This document shows positions 22,686 to 33,360 of a stretch of 35,768 nucleotides of DNA, piece by piece (the stretch's first letter is position 1; the number at the start of each line of letters is the position of its first letter). The notes beneath the pieces were generated by a model that saw only the letters and a program-made list of their open reading frames with translations, was not told the origin of the DNA and made no database searches. The DNA is from CAIKKG01 sp037444725 (GTDB taxonomy: Bacteria; Patescibacteriota; Minisyncoccia; UBA6257; GWB1-50-10), in assembly GCA_037444725.1 (NCBI GenBank), contig JBBILW010000005.1, positions 1-35,768 on the forward strand, in the 5' to 3' direction. The translations under genes were made by a program, and so were the position numbers.

Positions 22686-22762
22686 TATTTGTCTTCGTTG
22701 CTAATAAAAATAACGAATCCTACTATTGCTACAATTACGACTGCCGCGATTATAAGCATCAT
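22682..22762 (-). CDS. 26-residue single-span membrane peptide
   Basis: A short reading frame: Met-Met, then about 18 consecutive hydrophobic residues (MLIIAAVVIVAIVGFVIFI), then a polar end SNEDKY and TAA. TATACT (22777-22772, minus strand) stands nine bases before the first ATG, the same leaderless spacing seen at other genes. The stop codon overlaps the NADH dehydrogenase stop in the convergent direction. It is transcribed from just beyond the rRNA terminator. The composition and promoter spacing support a real gene; function is unknown. Peptides like this often modulate a membrane enzyme. Confidence 0.5.
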   Translation of the reverse strand: MMLIIAAVVIVAIVGFVIFISNEDKY

Positions 22763-22790
22763 ACTGGTTACAGTATAGAACAAGAGAAAC

Positions 22791-22818
22791 AATATCGCCC
22801 CTTTGGGGCCGATATTCT
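22791..22818 (-). terminator. terminator of the 23S-5S rRNA operon
   Basis: Stem AATATCGGCCCC/GGGGCGATATT around AAA on the minus strand with a T-rich tail (TGTTTCTCTTG), about 15 bases beyond 5S rRNA. Confidence 0.75.
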
Positions 22819-22831
22819 TTGTATACAAAAA

Positions 22832-22949
22832 TACCAGCAAACCCTACTTTCCAAGCCATCGAAACAGCTAGTATCATCGGGATGTAACGCTTTCACTTCT
22901 CTGTTCGGAATGGGAAGAGGTGGAGCACGTCACATTAAATCACTGGTAT
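22832..22949 (-). rRNA. rrf: 5S ribosomal RNA
   Basis: About 118 bases. The minus strand contains GCTCCACCTCTTCCCATTCC followed by GAACAGAGAAGTGAAAGC and the closing helix ACCAGTGAT.../...TTTGCTGGTAT. It follows 23S rRNA by roughly 60 bases in the same transcript. Ends are approximate. Confidence 0.93.
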
Positions 22950-23009
22950 ATTGGATTCTACACGATTTTAAAGTAATTGCAAGTTAAACAGATTTCATTC
23001 GTCCATCAG

Positions 23010-26070
<3,061 letters not shown>

Positions 26071-26306
26071 TCATGGACGAATCGCTTTTCGTCACGAATA
26101 AAATCGCAAACTTTCGTTTGCTACTACTTAACCCTACTTACTTTAGTTACTTGTAGATTCTTTCTGACTATTCACTTGTCAACGTTCGCGAAAAAAAATC
26201 CGCCTCTACGGCGGTCACCACATTCACACAGTGGCTACCCGCCTATATATGTGGACTGGAAATTCATTCGTTTGGATATTGTATAGGAAGCCCTTTTTAA
26301 TGTCAA
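26071..26306 (-). promoter_or_regulatory. 23S-5S rRNA operon promoter and leader
   Basis: The best promoter of the window: minus-strand TTGACA (26306-26301), 17 bases, TACAAT (26283-26278). Transcription should start near 26271, giving a leader of about 200 bases before 23S rRNA. The leader contains a CCGCC.../GGCGG hairpin near 26200 and the 5' half of the 23S processing stem. Because the promoter is dedicated to 23S-5S, the 16S gene must be transcribed elsewhere. Confidence 0.8.
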
Positions 26307-26377
26307 CACCCCTCATGGGGCCTCACGCCTGTGGATACCTACCTATTTCAAACATTCGAATATGGTACAATAAAGCC

Positions 26378-26500
26378 GAGGTTCAAGGAGTTCGAAGGCC
26401 CGTACCGTAAGGGAAAAGCTACTCAGTTGTATAGCAATGTGCAGTTGATAGATAACCTTGAACCTCTTCAAAAAATCCCCTGAGTCTAGGGGATTTTTTG
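26378..26500 (+). ncRNA. unidentified small structured RNA
   Basis: A stand-alone transcription unit without an open frame. An extended -10 box TGGTACAAT (TACAAT at 26366-26371) precedes a region closed by a perfect 11-base helix, GAGGTTCAAGG (26378-26388) with CCTTGAACCTC (26456-26466). Inside are short stems such as GCTA/TAGC. A strong terminator (stem AATCCCC/GGGGATT, 26470-26500) follows directly. It does not match the SRP RNA hairpin motif or tmRNA; a compact 6S-like RNA cannot be excluded. The terminator may also serve the convergent pcm gene. Confidence 0.6.
26470..26500. terminator. bidirectional terminator between the small RNA and pcm
   Basis: A-tract, stem AATCCCC/GGGGATT with loop TGAGTCTA, T-tract. 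It ends the plus-strand small RNA and the minus-strand methyltransferase gene. Confidence 0.8.
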
Positions 26501-26522
26501 TTTCAGAAATATATGACTTTTT

Positions 26523-27161
26523 TTACGCGATAGGCGCGAAATCGAATCCGAAATATTGCCTCCGTTTAAATGCGTTCGGTCCGGTTTTGTCGAGCACGAT
26601 GATGCTCTCGCCTACCGGCGCCACAATGCGCCCGCCGATACGCACCTGCTCCTTCCAGGCCGTTGGAATTTTATCGCTCGCAACCGATGCGATAATTTTA
26701 TCGAATGGCGCCTCGTTCTCAACGCCGTTTTTTGCATCGCTTTTTATGACCTGAACCGTGCCATCGGAAATGAAATGATATGTTTCAAGATTTTTAGTCG
26801 CGCGTTCTGCAAGCGGTTCCAAAAGTTCGAGCGCAATAACTTTCCCGCGGGCAGATGCGTCCGTAGCGCCATTGCCGACCGCATGCGCAAGGAGCGCCGC
26901 CTGCCAGCCAGTGCCTGTTCCGATTTCCAAAATCTTTTCGCCCGCCTTCGGCTCCAGAAGCTCCAGCATAAATGCGACCGTATAAGGTTGCGAAGCAATC
27001 TGTTCGCCATTCACGCGAATCGGAATATTTTTTTGCGCTTCTCCCCGCGCTTCCTCGGGAACAAAATCCGCACGATCGATGTGCGTGAACGCATCTTTGA
27101 CCGCTGGCACGCGCAACATTCCCTGGCGCAAAAGCTCCTTCACCACTCCCTCGTTCTTCAT
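26523..27161 (-). CDS. pcm: protein-L-isoaspartate O-methyltransferase
   Basis: A 212-residue SAM-dependent methyltransferase that repairs damaged aspartyl residues. Motif I LEIGTGTGWQAALLA (near residue 82), the PIMT-specific SQPYTVAFML just before it, post-I ALELLEPLAERA and GGRIVAPVGE near the C-terminus all agree with the family and its usual length of about 210. ATG 27161 is chosen over 27197 because a TATAAT box (27168-27173) lies six bases before it and the extra upstream residues are not conserved. Monocistronic. Confidence 0.92.
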   Translation of the reverse strand: MKNEGVVKELLRQGMLRVPAVKDAFTHIDRADFVPEEARGEAQKNIPIRVNGEQIASQPYTVAFMLELLEPKAGEKILEIGTGTGWQAALLAHAVGNGATDASARGKVIALELLEPLAERATKNLETYHFISDGTVQVIKSDAKNGVENEAPFDKIIASVASDKIPTAWKEQVRIGGRIVAPVGESIIVLDKTGPNAFKRRQYFGFDFAPIA

Positions 27162-27338
27162 TCGTTCATTATAAAGAATTTGTACGAAACAAAACACCCT
27201 CCTTCGCTTCGACGAACGTCGGAACTACGGATGGTCGTTACCCTGCTTCGCCAAGGCTACGCAGGATTAATTTTTATGCAACACAAAAAATAAAAAGAGC
27301 CAGAAGAGGGACGGCGCCCTCACTGGCTCTTATAACAG
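27162..27338. other. intergenic region with terminator
   Basis: Holds the pcm promoter (TATAAT at 27168-27173) and, at 27290-27331, the terminator of the large downstream gene. I see no gene between them; the segment around 27195-27270 is GC-rich with several short direct repeats of the type CTTCG. Confidence 0.6.
27290..27331 (-). terminator. terminator of the 1033-residue protein gene
   Basis: Stem AAGAGCCAG/CTGGCTCTT with an inner GAGGG/CCCTC stem, followed by a T-run on the minus strand; it begins eight bases after the stop codon. Confidence 0.85.
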
Positions 27339-30300
27339 CTACATCTTGCGGTAGTACGTCAGCTCATCAATGATACGAGTGACGAACGGCGAATACTCGC
27401 CGATGGCGTACTCTCGGGAATCATCGGGAGGAAGCTCGAGAGCCTTATCCATCCCGCGGAGATACGGACTCCGGCACCTGTACTTCTGAAGGAACTGCCA
27501 GGGAATGAACTCGATCGTGATTCCCGTACGGTTGCTCACGTGCAGCTGGGTGAACATGACCGTGGACATGAGTCCGCGGGCAAGCTCATAGCCGCTTTGG
27601 CTCGCGGCCGCCGCATTTTGCAAGAGGAACTTACCGTACTCCTGCGCCCACCAGAGCGAATGCAAGTGTCCGCCCATCAGCAAGTCGAGTGGACCTGCGG
27701 CATCCGCCATGTTAGAGAGCCACTTGCGCGGCTGATCGACGGGCGTGCGCCCGCCGCCAAACGGCTGCCACTGGTGCGCGTAGGCGATGGTGAATCCTCC
27801 CACTTTTTCCATGAACATGGGGTAGAGAATCCGGTCGGGACCGGGATTCACCGTCTTCTTCCACATGATGCGGGAGATGGTGCTCGCGTCAGACAGCAAG
27901 GGGTTCTTACCCGCGCGCTTCTGACCCTCAATGAAGCCTTTGAGTTCGGCCTCAAGGAAGTAGAGCGCGTTCTCGCCTGTCAGCGAATTGCCCCAGGTTG
28001 CCCACTCATGATTCCCCATCCACGCATTTACACAGCGCAGGGCGGGAGCGTCATGAATAAGCGGCACCATTACAGCAACCGCAAACCTCTGCTGAGAATC
28101 GACAGAGACGAGACGAATCGGACGATTCTCCGCGAAGACATTCGCGTACATGACTGACTGGAGGATGTCTCCATTGAAGCGCAAACGCGTCGCCTTGCAC
28201 GCATAGAGCGAGTAGTCCATGTACTTCATGAGGAACTCCGGCTGCATCGTGATTGACCCGAACTGCGTGTCATTCACGTAGCAGATGTACGCGCTCTCTT
28301 CCGGCTTTCCGCGCTGTGCCTCAAGCACGCGCTTGGTCGTATCGTTCAAAAGACGGAGGCGGATGCGTCCGTCCTTCAGGAAGGTGAACTCAGGCATTCC
28401 GGGCGTCGCGGGCGACTTCCGGAACGTGTTCTGCCGGTGCGCCTTTGAAGTCAGCACACGGGTGTGGAACACCTTCTTCCGATACTGTGCGGCAAGCGTT
28501 GCGTCTTGCATGCCCGGCAGTGTCATCACCCAGTGGCCCTGGAAGTACGTTCCGTAGAAGAACTCCTGGTGCCCGTCAATCGTCATCCACGGCATCTTGA
28601 TGTCGCGCGCGCCCATGTGGCGCGTGATCTTTTCAAGTGTCGCGAGCGGATCGACGTACTGGGTAACATCGGAGAACTGCGTGCTGTGCACGAGGCGAAT
28701 TTCCTTGTCCCAGAATTTCAGCGAAAGCGAGTCGGGGCTCACTATCCTCCTGCCCACATTTCCCTGGAGCGCCGGCACATTGACCATCTCTTCGTACTCC
28801 TTCGGGTACGGGAAGTGGTTGCGCAGCGCGCAGAGAATCTCGATGATGAGCCGGTACTCCGACTTCGGCACGCCGATTGCTTCGTACATCTCGGCTGCGT
28901 TCTTGAGCGATCTGCCGATGCGGTACCAGTAAGGAATGATGTTCTCCCACTGGATGTACTGCTTCAAGCGCTGCTCACGGATGAACAGCTGGCGATTCAG
29001 CTCAGCAGACAGACTCTTCTTGTTGATGCCGAATGTCCACGAATGGCCCTCAGCGAGCATCGCGATGTTCGCGTAGTTCTCGGCGGTCATGAAATCATCA
29101 TCGCCTTGAACCACGCCCACCGTGCCCTTCGTGATGCGCTCGAGCGCCTTCAGAAGGAGTCCTGCGCTGCTGATTTGCGGGCCGATCTTGTTGAGTTTCT
29201 GCTCCTCGGCAAGAACGCGCGCCTTCTTGGTCTGCACCGCAGAGAACGTCCCCTGCACCAAGCCCGTAACGAGCGAGATGTCGGGACGCGTTTGCGTGAG
29301 CGCCCATTCGAGCAGCTCCATTGCCGTGTCCTGATTGCCGAAGAGGAATTCGGCACCGAGGAGAAGCGTTACCGCGCTCTTCGAACCGATTTCATCGTTC
29401 AAATCGACCGGATGGACGGTGAGGTCCTCCCGATTCTTCTTGAGCGCCGCGGAAACTTCTCCGAGTGACTTGAAATCGGGCGCCTTCTCTTCGGACTTCA
29501 CGTGAAGCTTATTTTCAAGCTCCATCGCGTCGAGCGTCTTCACGCTCTGCGCATCGATGCCGAACTCGTGTCCGTGCTTCGTCTTCGCGTACTTGTCGTC
29601 CTCGAAGGACAGCAAGCCGCGCTCGACGAAATCGGTGAGATACGCCGTAAGGAACAACTCTCCCACGCGCTTACCGTAGAGCTGCTGAGCGATGCGCGTG
29701 ACCGTCATCGGACCCTGTACGAACTGAGCCGCGATGCGATTCTGCTCCCTCGAGGGTACGAGCTTCTGGAGCTCGCCGGACTTGTAGAAGCCCGAAGCAT
29801 TCGCGAAGAACAAGTGATGCTCTCCGGGAATGTTCACGATGAGACTCGCGCCCGTAAGGCGAATGAGCTTACCACGAATCTTGTCCTTGTCGCCACGGAT
29901 GGCGGCGTGGACATCGCTCACGCGGACGCACCGCTTCTCTTCGAGAAGCCTCATCACCCGTTCGTAGAACTTCTTCATCGCGGGCGTGAGGTTGTGCGTG
30001 TGCGGAACGGTGGGCTTCCCCTTTCGCTCCTTGGCACGCAGATTGTTCATGATGATGCTCGCACCACCCGTAGTCCTTGTGATGGCGTGGTGGAGCACCG
30101 TCTCATTCCTCAGCTCGGAGTAGCGCTCGAGAAGCCAGGACAGCGGACGCTTTTCCTGCTGCTGAATGTACACATCCGCAATGAACTGATCGCGGCGCTC
30201 CTTCGACCACATGCTGTACGTCGACTGCATGATGTGATGTGGCCTCACGAACCCGCGACCCCGTGCACGCTGGTCGACACGCCTCCAGAGCTGGTAGATG

Positions 30301-30440
30301 GGGATACCCTTCTCCAGCTTGCCCGCCTTCTGCATCTCTTCGAACATGGGGGTGAGATTGTCGATGAGCTCGAAGAACGACTTCGACGTCGCGTAAATCT
30401 TCTCCAGCCTTGAATAGTCCCACTTCGGAATACCTGACAT
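27339..30440 (-). CDS. large metallophosphoesterase-like protein with winged-helix N-terminus
   Basis: A 1033-residue soluble protein. C-terminal metallophosphoesterase core: YVNDTQFGS (D724-x-Q726 in place of D-x-H), RFNGDILQ (D758), MGNHEW (N810, H811), H889 in AYAHQW, and GGHLHS (H925, H927). Order and spacing fit the family. A second, degenerate copy seems to lie at about 355-450, with LLLGAEFLFG, LVTGLVQG and VVQGDDDF standing where motifs I-III would be but without the metal ligands. Residues 1-140 and 150-285 look like helical/winged-helix DNA-binding regions. GC-biased codons, strong Shine-Dalgarno GGGAGG five bases before ATG, own promoter and terminator. A nuclease is possible; function unknown. 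Confidence 0.75.
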   Translation of the reverse strand: MSGIPKWDYSRLEKIYATSKSFFELIDNLTPMFEEMQKAGKLEKGIPIYQLWRRVDQRARGRGFVRPHHIMQSTYSMWSKERRDQFIADVYIQQQEKRPLSWLLERYSELRNETVLHHAITRTTGGASIIMNNLRAKERKGKPTVPHTHNLTPAMKKFYERVMRLLEEKRCVRVSDVHAAIRGDKDKIRGKLIRLTGASLIVNIPGEHHLFFANASGFYKSGELQKLVPSREQNRIAAQFVQGPMTVTRIAQQLYGKRVGELFLTAYLTDFVERGLLSFEDDKYAKTKHGHEFGIDAQSVKTLDAMELENKLHVKSEEKAPDFKSLGEVSAALKKNREDLTVHPVDLNDEIGSKSAVTLLLGAEFLFGNQDTAMELLEWALTQTRPDISLVTGLVQGTFSAVQTKKARVLAEEQKLNKIGPQISSAGLLLKALERITKGTVGVVQGDDDFMTAENYANIAMLAEGHSWTFGINKKSLSAELNRQLFIREQRLKQYIQWENIIPYWYRIGRSLKNAAEMYEAIGVPKSEYRLIIEILCALRNHFPYPKEYEEMVNVPALQGNVGRRIVSPDSLSLKFWDKEIRLVHSTQFSDVTQYVDPLATLEKITRHMGARDIKMPWMTIDGHQEFFYGTYFQGHWVMTLPGMQDATLAAQYRKKVFHTRVLTSKAHRQNTFRKSPATPGMPEFTFLKDGRIRLRLLNDTTKRVLEAQRGKPEESAYICYVNDTQFGSITMQPEFLMKYMDYSLYACKATRLRFNGDILQSVMYANVFAENRPIRLVSVDSQQRFAVAVMVPLIHDAPALRCVNAWMGNHEWATWGNSLTGENALYFLEAELKGFIEGQKRAGKNPLLSDASTISRIMWKKTVNPGPDRILYPMFMEKVGGFTIAYAHQWQPFGGGRTPVDQPRKWLSNMADAAGPLDLLMGGHLHSLWWAQEYGKFLLQNAAAASQSGYELARGLMSTVMFTQLHVSNRTGITIEFIPWQFLQKYRCRSPYLRGMDKALELPPDDSREYAIGEYSPFVTRIIDELTYYRKM

Positions 30441-30528
30441 AACTACCTCCCTTTCTGCAGTTGTTAACTGCGTTATGAAGTTAACAAAATACTGCCCTCA
30501 GTATTGACCTCGGGTATGGTAAAGTCAA
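30441..30528 (-). promoter_or_regulatory. promoter and leader of the 1033-residue protein gene
   Basis: TTGACT (30528-30523), 17 bases, AATACT (30505-30500), then a leader of about 50 bases containing a GCAGTT/AACTGC hairpin (30457-30471) and GGGAGG (30451-30446) five bases before ATG. A long leader with a good ribosome site is rare in this window. Confidence 0.65.
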
Positions 30529-30546
30529 ACGAAACAGGTACTACTT

Positions 30547-31533
30547 TTACCGCCAAAGCGCTGCCTGAATAATGCGATGGAGAAGTTCCTGGAACGCGAT
30601 TCCGCTTGCGGCGGCCGCCTTGGGAAGCAAGCTTGCCTCGGTCATTCCGGGAATGGTGTTTATTTCGAGCACATATATTGTTCCTCGCGGATCAATAATC
30701 ATGTCCGTTCTCGTGGCACCCTTTGCGCCTATGCTCGTATGCGCCTTCATCGCTACTTTTTGCACCTCCTTTATCAAATGTTCCGAAATGCGTGCGGGCG
30801 TAATTTCATCAGAACCACCGGACTGATATTTCGCGTCGTAATCAAAGAAATGGCTCGATTTGGGAACGATTTCCGTGGGCAACAGAGGATACTCACTGCC
30901 CCTCCACCCTTGGTCTAACACGCCGCACGTGACTTCCGTTCCTTGGATGCATGCTTGAATGAGCGCCTCGTTGGAATGCGTAAATGCTTTTCTCATCGCT
31001 TCCAAAAAACTATCCCAATTTTTTACGATACTTACGCCTACGCTTGAGCCGTGATTATTCGGCTTCACGACGATTGGAAACGACAAATAGTGTTTCAGTC
31101 TGCCGATGACGCCACTGCGGTCGTGCGCCCATTCCTTTTTATGCACGTAAAACGAGAGGGGTACCGCGAGGCCCTTGCGGCGGAATAATTCTCCCGCAAG
31201 GTGCTTGTTCATCGCGAGCGCGCTTGTGAGCGCATTGGACCCCGTGTAAGGAATGCCCGCGTCCTCCAAAATCCCCTGTATTGTTCCGTCTTCACCGTAA
31301 CTGCCGTGCATCGCGATGAACGCGATATCCGCCTCATCACGCAGGGTTTCGGGCTCACGCTCCCATGCTCCTTTTTTTGAAATGAATATCGGCTCCGCTT
31401 CGTAGTGGTCGGGATTTAAATGTTCTACTACTTTTTGCCCACTTTTCAGTGATACTTCGTGTTCGGTCGAGGGGCCACCCATCAGCACCTTCACCCTCCT
31501 TTTTTTATGCGTTTTTCGGTGCGCGGCTTTCAT
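30547..31533 (-). CDS. ddl: D-alanine--D-alanine ligase
   Basis: A 328-residue ATP-grasp ligase that joins two D-Ala for peptidoglycan. N-terminal GGPSTEHEVSLKSG, AMHGSYGEDGTIQG, KPNNHGSSVGVS (ATP-binding), and the C-terminal metal/substrate motif EINTIPGMTEASLLPKAA are present in order. The ~15 residue Lys/Arg-rich N-terminal extension before the domain is unusual, but TACACT lies seven bases before this ATG, which supports the start. It shows the cell makes a peptidoglycan wall, in keeping with FtsEX and the lipid kinase. Confidence 0.93.
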   Translation of the reverse strand: MKAAHRKTHKKRRVKVLMGGPSTEHEVSLKSGQKVVEHLNPDHYEAEPIFISKKGAWEREPETLRDEADIAFIAMHGSYGEDGTIQGILEDAGIPYTGSNALTSALAMNKHLAGELFRRKGLAVPLSFYVHKKEWAHDRSGVIGRLKHYLSFPIVVKPNNHGSSVGVSIVKNWDSFLEAMRKAFTHSNEALIQACIQGTEVTCGVLDQGWRGSEYPLLPTEIVPKSSHFFDYDAKYQSGGSDEITPARISEHLIKEVQKVAMKAHTSIGAKGATRTDMIIDPRGTIYVLEINTIPGMTEASLLPKAAAASGIAFQELLHRIIQAALWR

Positions 31534-31562
31534 ACTGTTTAGTGTAGCAAAAATTATCCTTC

Positions 31563-32303
31563 CTATTTCATGTCGTCTACACGGAACATTATCCTGTAAT
31601 CCGATGGGGCTATCTCCCGAGATACTGTCTTTTTCGGAGTTACATCCACGATTGAAACTAAAAATGAATCAAATCCTTTCGGTGACGCATTTGAATTCAT
31701 ATTGACGGTTTCTTTGTCGGTATCGCTAAGCAACGATACGTTCGCCGTCACCCAACCCGCCTGGATGCATTGCACACCCGCGGGACACCTGCTGTCCGCC
31801 ACAATGCTATTCAAAGTAATTTTTACGCCGCTAATAAGTTTTGTCTCGCCAACTCCTATCGAACCCTCTTTTGCGTCACTGCCGCCCTCCGATGCGCTTG
31901 CCTCAGTCATATCTACCACATTCAATGTGTTTCCCTCGGTAAAGACTCCGCGCACCGTGACGCGCTTCTTGAGGAACGAGTCATAGAGCGATGTGTTTTC
32001 AGTAAGAAGCGGCATGGAGTATGTCGCTGACGAAACTCCTCCGCCGACAGGCGACGGCATTATCAGCTTATAACCATTCCCGTCCTTCCAAAGTTCGCCC
32101 GTGAATGACGGTTTATTCGGACATGCGGCAAATGCGCACTTTTCGCCCCGCCTTCCTACGCCTGAACTGTCAGGACACAAAAGTGCATCCGTAGTGCAAA
32201 ATCCCCCCTTTTCACCTTTCTCACCGGCTTCGCGAGAGAAATAAATTACGCTCCCTGCTGCAACGATAATCAATGCAGAAATAATTAAGTATTTTTTCTT
32301 CAT
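31563..32303 (-). CDS. membrane-anchored Cys-containing exported protein
   Basis: A 246-residue protein: Lys-rich start and one N-terminal helix (about 5-22), then an exported portion. Residues 35-62 contain CTTDALLCPD, GRRGEKC and AFAACPN, a four-cysteine pattern resembling a small disulfide-bonded (Kazal-like) module that I associate with CPR surface proteins. A middle region (about 68-135) may be a beta domain. The C-terminal half has SRCPAGVQCIQAGWVTANV (about 175-193), a motif recurring in uncharacterised secreted proteins. It ends 30 bases before the ddl start, which has its own promoter. Function unknown. Confidence 0.7.
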   Translation of the reverse strand: MKKKYLIISALIIVAAGSVIYFSREAGEKGEKGGFCTTDALLCPDSSGVGRRGEKCAFAACPNKPSFTGELWKDGNGYKLIMPSPVGGGVSSATYSMPLLTENTSLYDSFLKKRVTVRGVFTEGNTLNVVDMTEASASEGGSDAKEGSIGVGETKLISGVKITLNSIVADSRCPAGVQCIQAGWVTANVSLLSDTDKETVNMNSNASPKGFDSFLVSIVDVTPKKTVSREIAPSDYRIMFRVDDMK

Positions 32304-32351
32304 GCTATGTAGTTATGCTATCACACTTCCCGTTCAAATCCTTGTGCCGAA

Positions 32352-32384
32352 AACAAAAAAGCGAACATGTCGCTTTTTTGTTTT
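32352..32384. terminator. terminator, probably of the AT-rich gene pair
   Basis: Hairpin AAAAAGCGA/TCGCTTTTT with loop ACATG, T-run on both strands. On the minus strand it begins immediately after a TAA codon (32385-32387) that closes a reading frame continuing from the gene at 32469. Confidence 0.75.
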
Positions 32385-32468
32385 TTACAGTGTGGGGTGG
32401 TTTAGAACAACATCTTGGTAGAGCTTCGCAACGTTTTTTGAAATTGCGGTTTTGAGGAAAATCGGTCG
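32385..32468 (-). pseudogene. in-frame C-terminal coding tail after a TAG stop
   Basis: Directly behind the TAG of the 96-residue gene, in the same frame, are 27 sense codons with protein-like composition (FLKTAISKNVAKLYQDVVL near the middle) ending in TAA, with a terminator starting at the next base. No start codon of its own. Either the upstream gene has been cut short by a nonsense mutation, or the tail is a remnant of an older gene, or TAG is sometimes read through. Confidence 0.45.
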
Positions 32469-32759
32469 CTATTCCAAAATTACTTCTTTATTCACGAGCT
32501 GATTTAAAGTCAACCCAATAATTTCGTTATTATTCACAACCCAATCAAGTAGCTGGGGGGTTTTATTTTTAAACTTATCTTGCACTCTCAAATACGCGTG
32601 CCCCTCTGCACTGTCGGACTTTCTTTTTACAACCAACATGACTGAATCGTCATTTTTGGTCTTGTTTTCAATTTGACAATTGTCATTATCCAACCATGGC
32701 GCCTTACCGCTCGCTGATTGGGTGATGCCCACAGATTGAAATAGTTCTCTTACTTTCAT
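32469..32759 (-). CDS. unknown 96-residue AT-rich gene
   Basis: A small soluble protein that I do not recognise; polar and Asn/Lys-rich (CQIENKTKNDDSVMLVV, QLLDWVVNNNEIIGLTLNQL). The DNA is visibly more AT-rich than the surroundings. A candidate AATACT box lies seven bases before the ATG. The frame resumes after its TAG stop for another 27 codons, so this could be the body of a longer protein. It follows the 173-residue gene by 24 bases in the same direction. Confidence 0.5.
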   Translation of the reverse strand: MKVRELFQSVGITQSASGKAPWLDNDNCQIENKTKNDDSVMLVVKRKSDSAEGHAYLRVQDKFKNKTPQLLDWVVNNNEIIGLTLNQLVNKEVILE

Positions 32760-32783
32760 TTATATTAGTATTTTATTTTAAAT

Positions 32784-33305
32784 TTACTGACTCATTAGGA
32801 TGTCATCTTGTGCAGAAAAATCATCTACGTTATTACAAGCTTGGCCCGAAACAAAAGAGCACTTAACGCTATCTGACACCATTTTATAAATGCCATTTGA
32901 CCTATCCCTATGAGAAACTAAATCCATGAAAGCCACCCATGCCTTACTATTCACATCGTATATTGTCACATAATCTTGCTCTTCTTGATATTGCACATTA
33001 TTTATAACAGCTGGATAAGAATATCCTCCATTTATTTCAATTAAGCACTCACTAAGTTTTTTATTGAAATGATTTTTATGCGTAATTACGGCATTATTTG
33101 CTAAAAGAGTTTGAGCTAGCATATCACTGGATGATTTCCAATTCATAAAGAAGTTTTCTGCCGAGTCTGAGCAGGAGTTTTCTATAGCTAAATTAATTGC
33201 TTGTTTCTGCGTCTCGCTTTTCTGTGCATATATATAGAGAAAAGCACCAATAGCAACGATGGTGACGACGGTGATTATTATTAAAGCAATATTATTTGTT
33301 TTCAT
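32784..33305 (-). CDS. unknown 173-residue single-span membrane protein
   Basis: N-terminal membrane helix (about 6-27, IALIIITVVTIVAIGAFLYIY) followed by a 145-residue exported or cytoplasmic domain with Cys at about 44, 90, 149 and 157 that could form disulfides. No family recognised. AT-rich codon use matches the next gene and differs from the rest of the window, which suggests the pair arrived together by transfer. No clear ribosome binding site before the ATG. Confidence 0.6.
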   Translation of the reverse strand: MKTNNIALIIITVVTIVAIGAFLYIYAQKSETQKQAINLAIENSCSDSAENFFMNWKSSSDMLAQTLLANNAVITHKNHFNKKLSECLIEINGGYSYPAVINNVQYQEEQDYVTIYDVNSKAWVAFMDLVSHRDRSNGIYKMVSDSVKCSFVSGQACNNVDDFSAQDDILMSQ

Positions 33306-33360
33306 ATTTTTTAATTTAATCGGTTATTTATCCTTTTACTCAATTTATTTCTCAACTGAC

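Noticed and set aside
26378..26466. SRP (4.5S) RNA or tmRNA as identity of the small RNA
   Set aside because: The conserved SRP hairpin (GGAAGGNAGCAGCC type) and the tmRNA tRNA-like ends and tag frame are not present.
28464..30413. Long plus-strand open frames of about 300-330 codons opposite the 1033-residue gene
   Set aside because: They are mirror images of the GC-biased minus-strand coding sequence; the minus frame has family motifs, promoter and ribosome site, while these have none.
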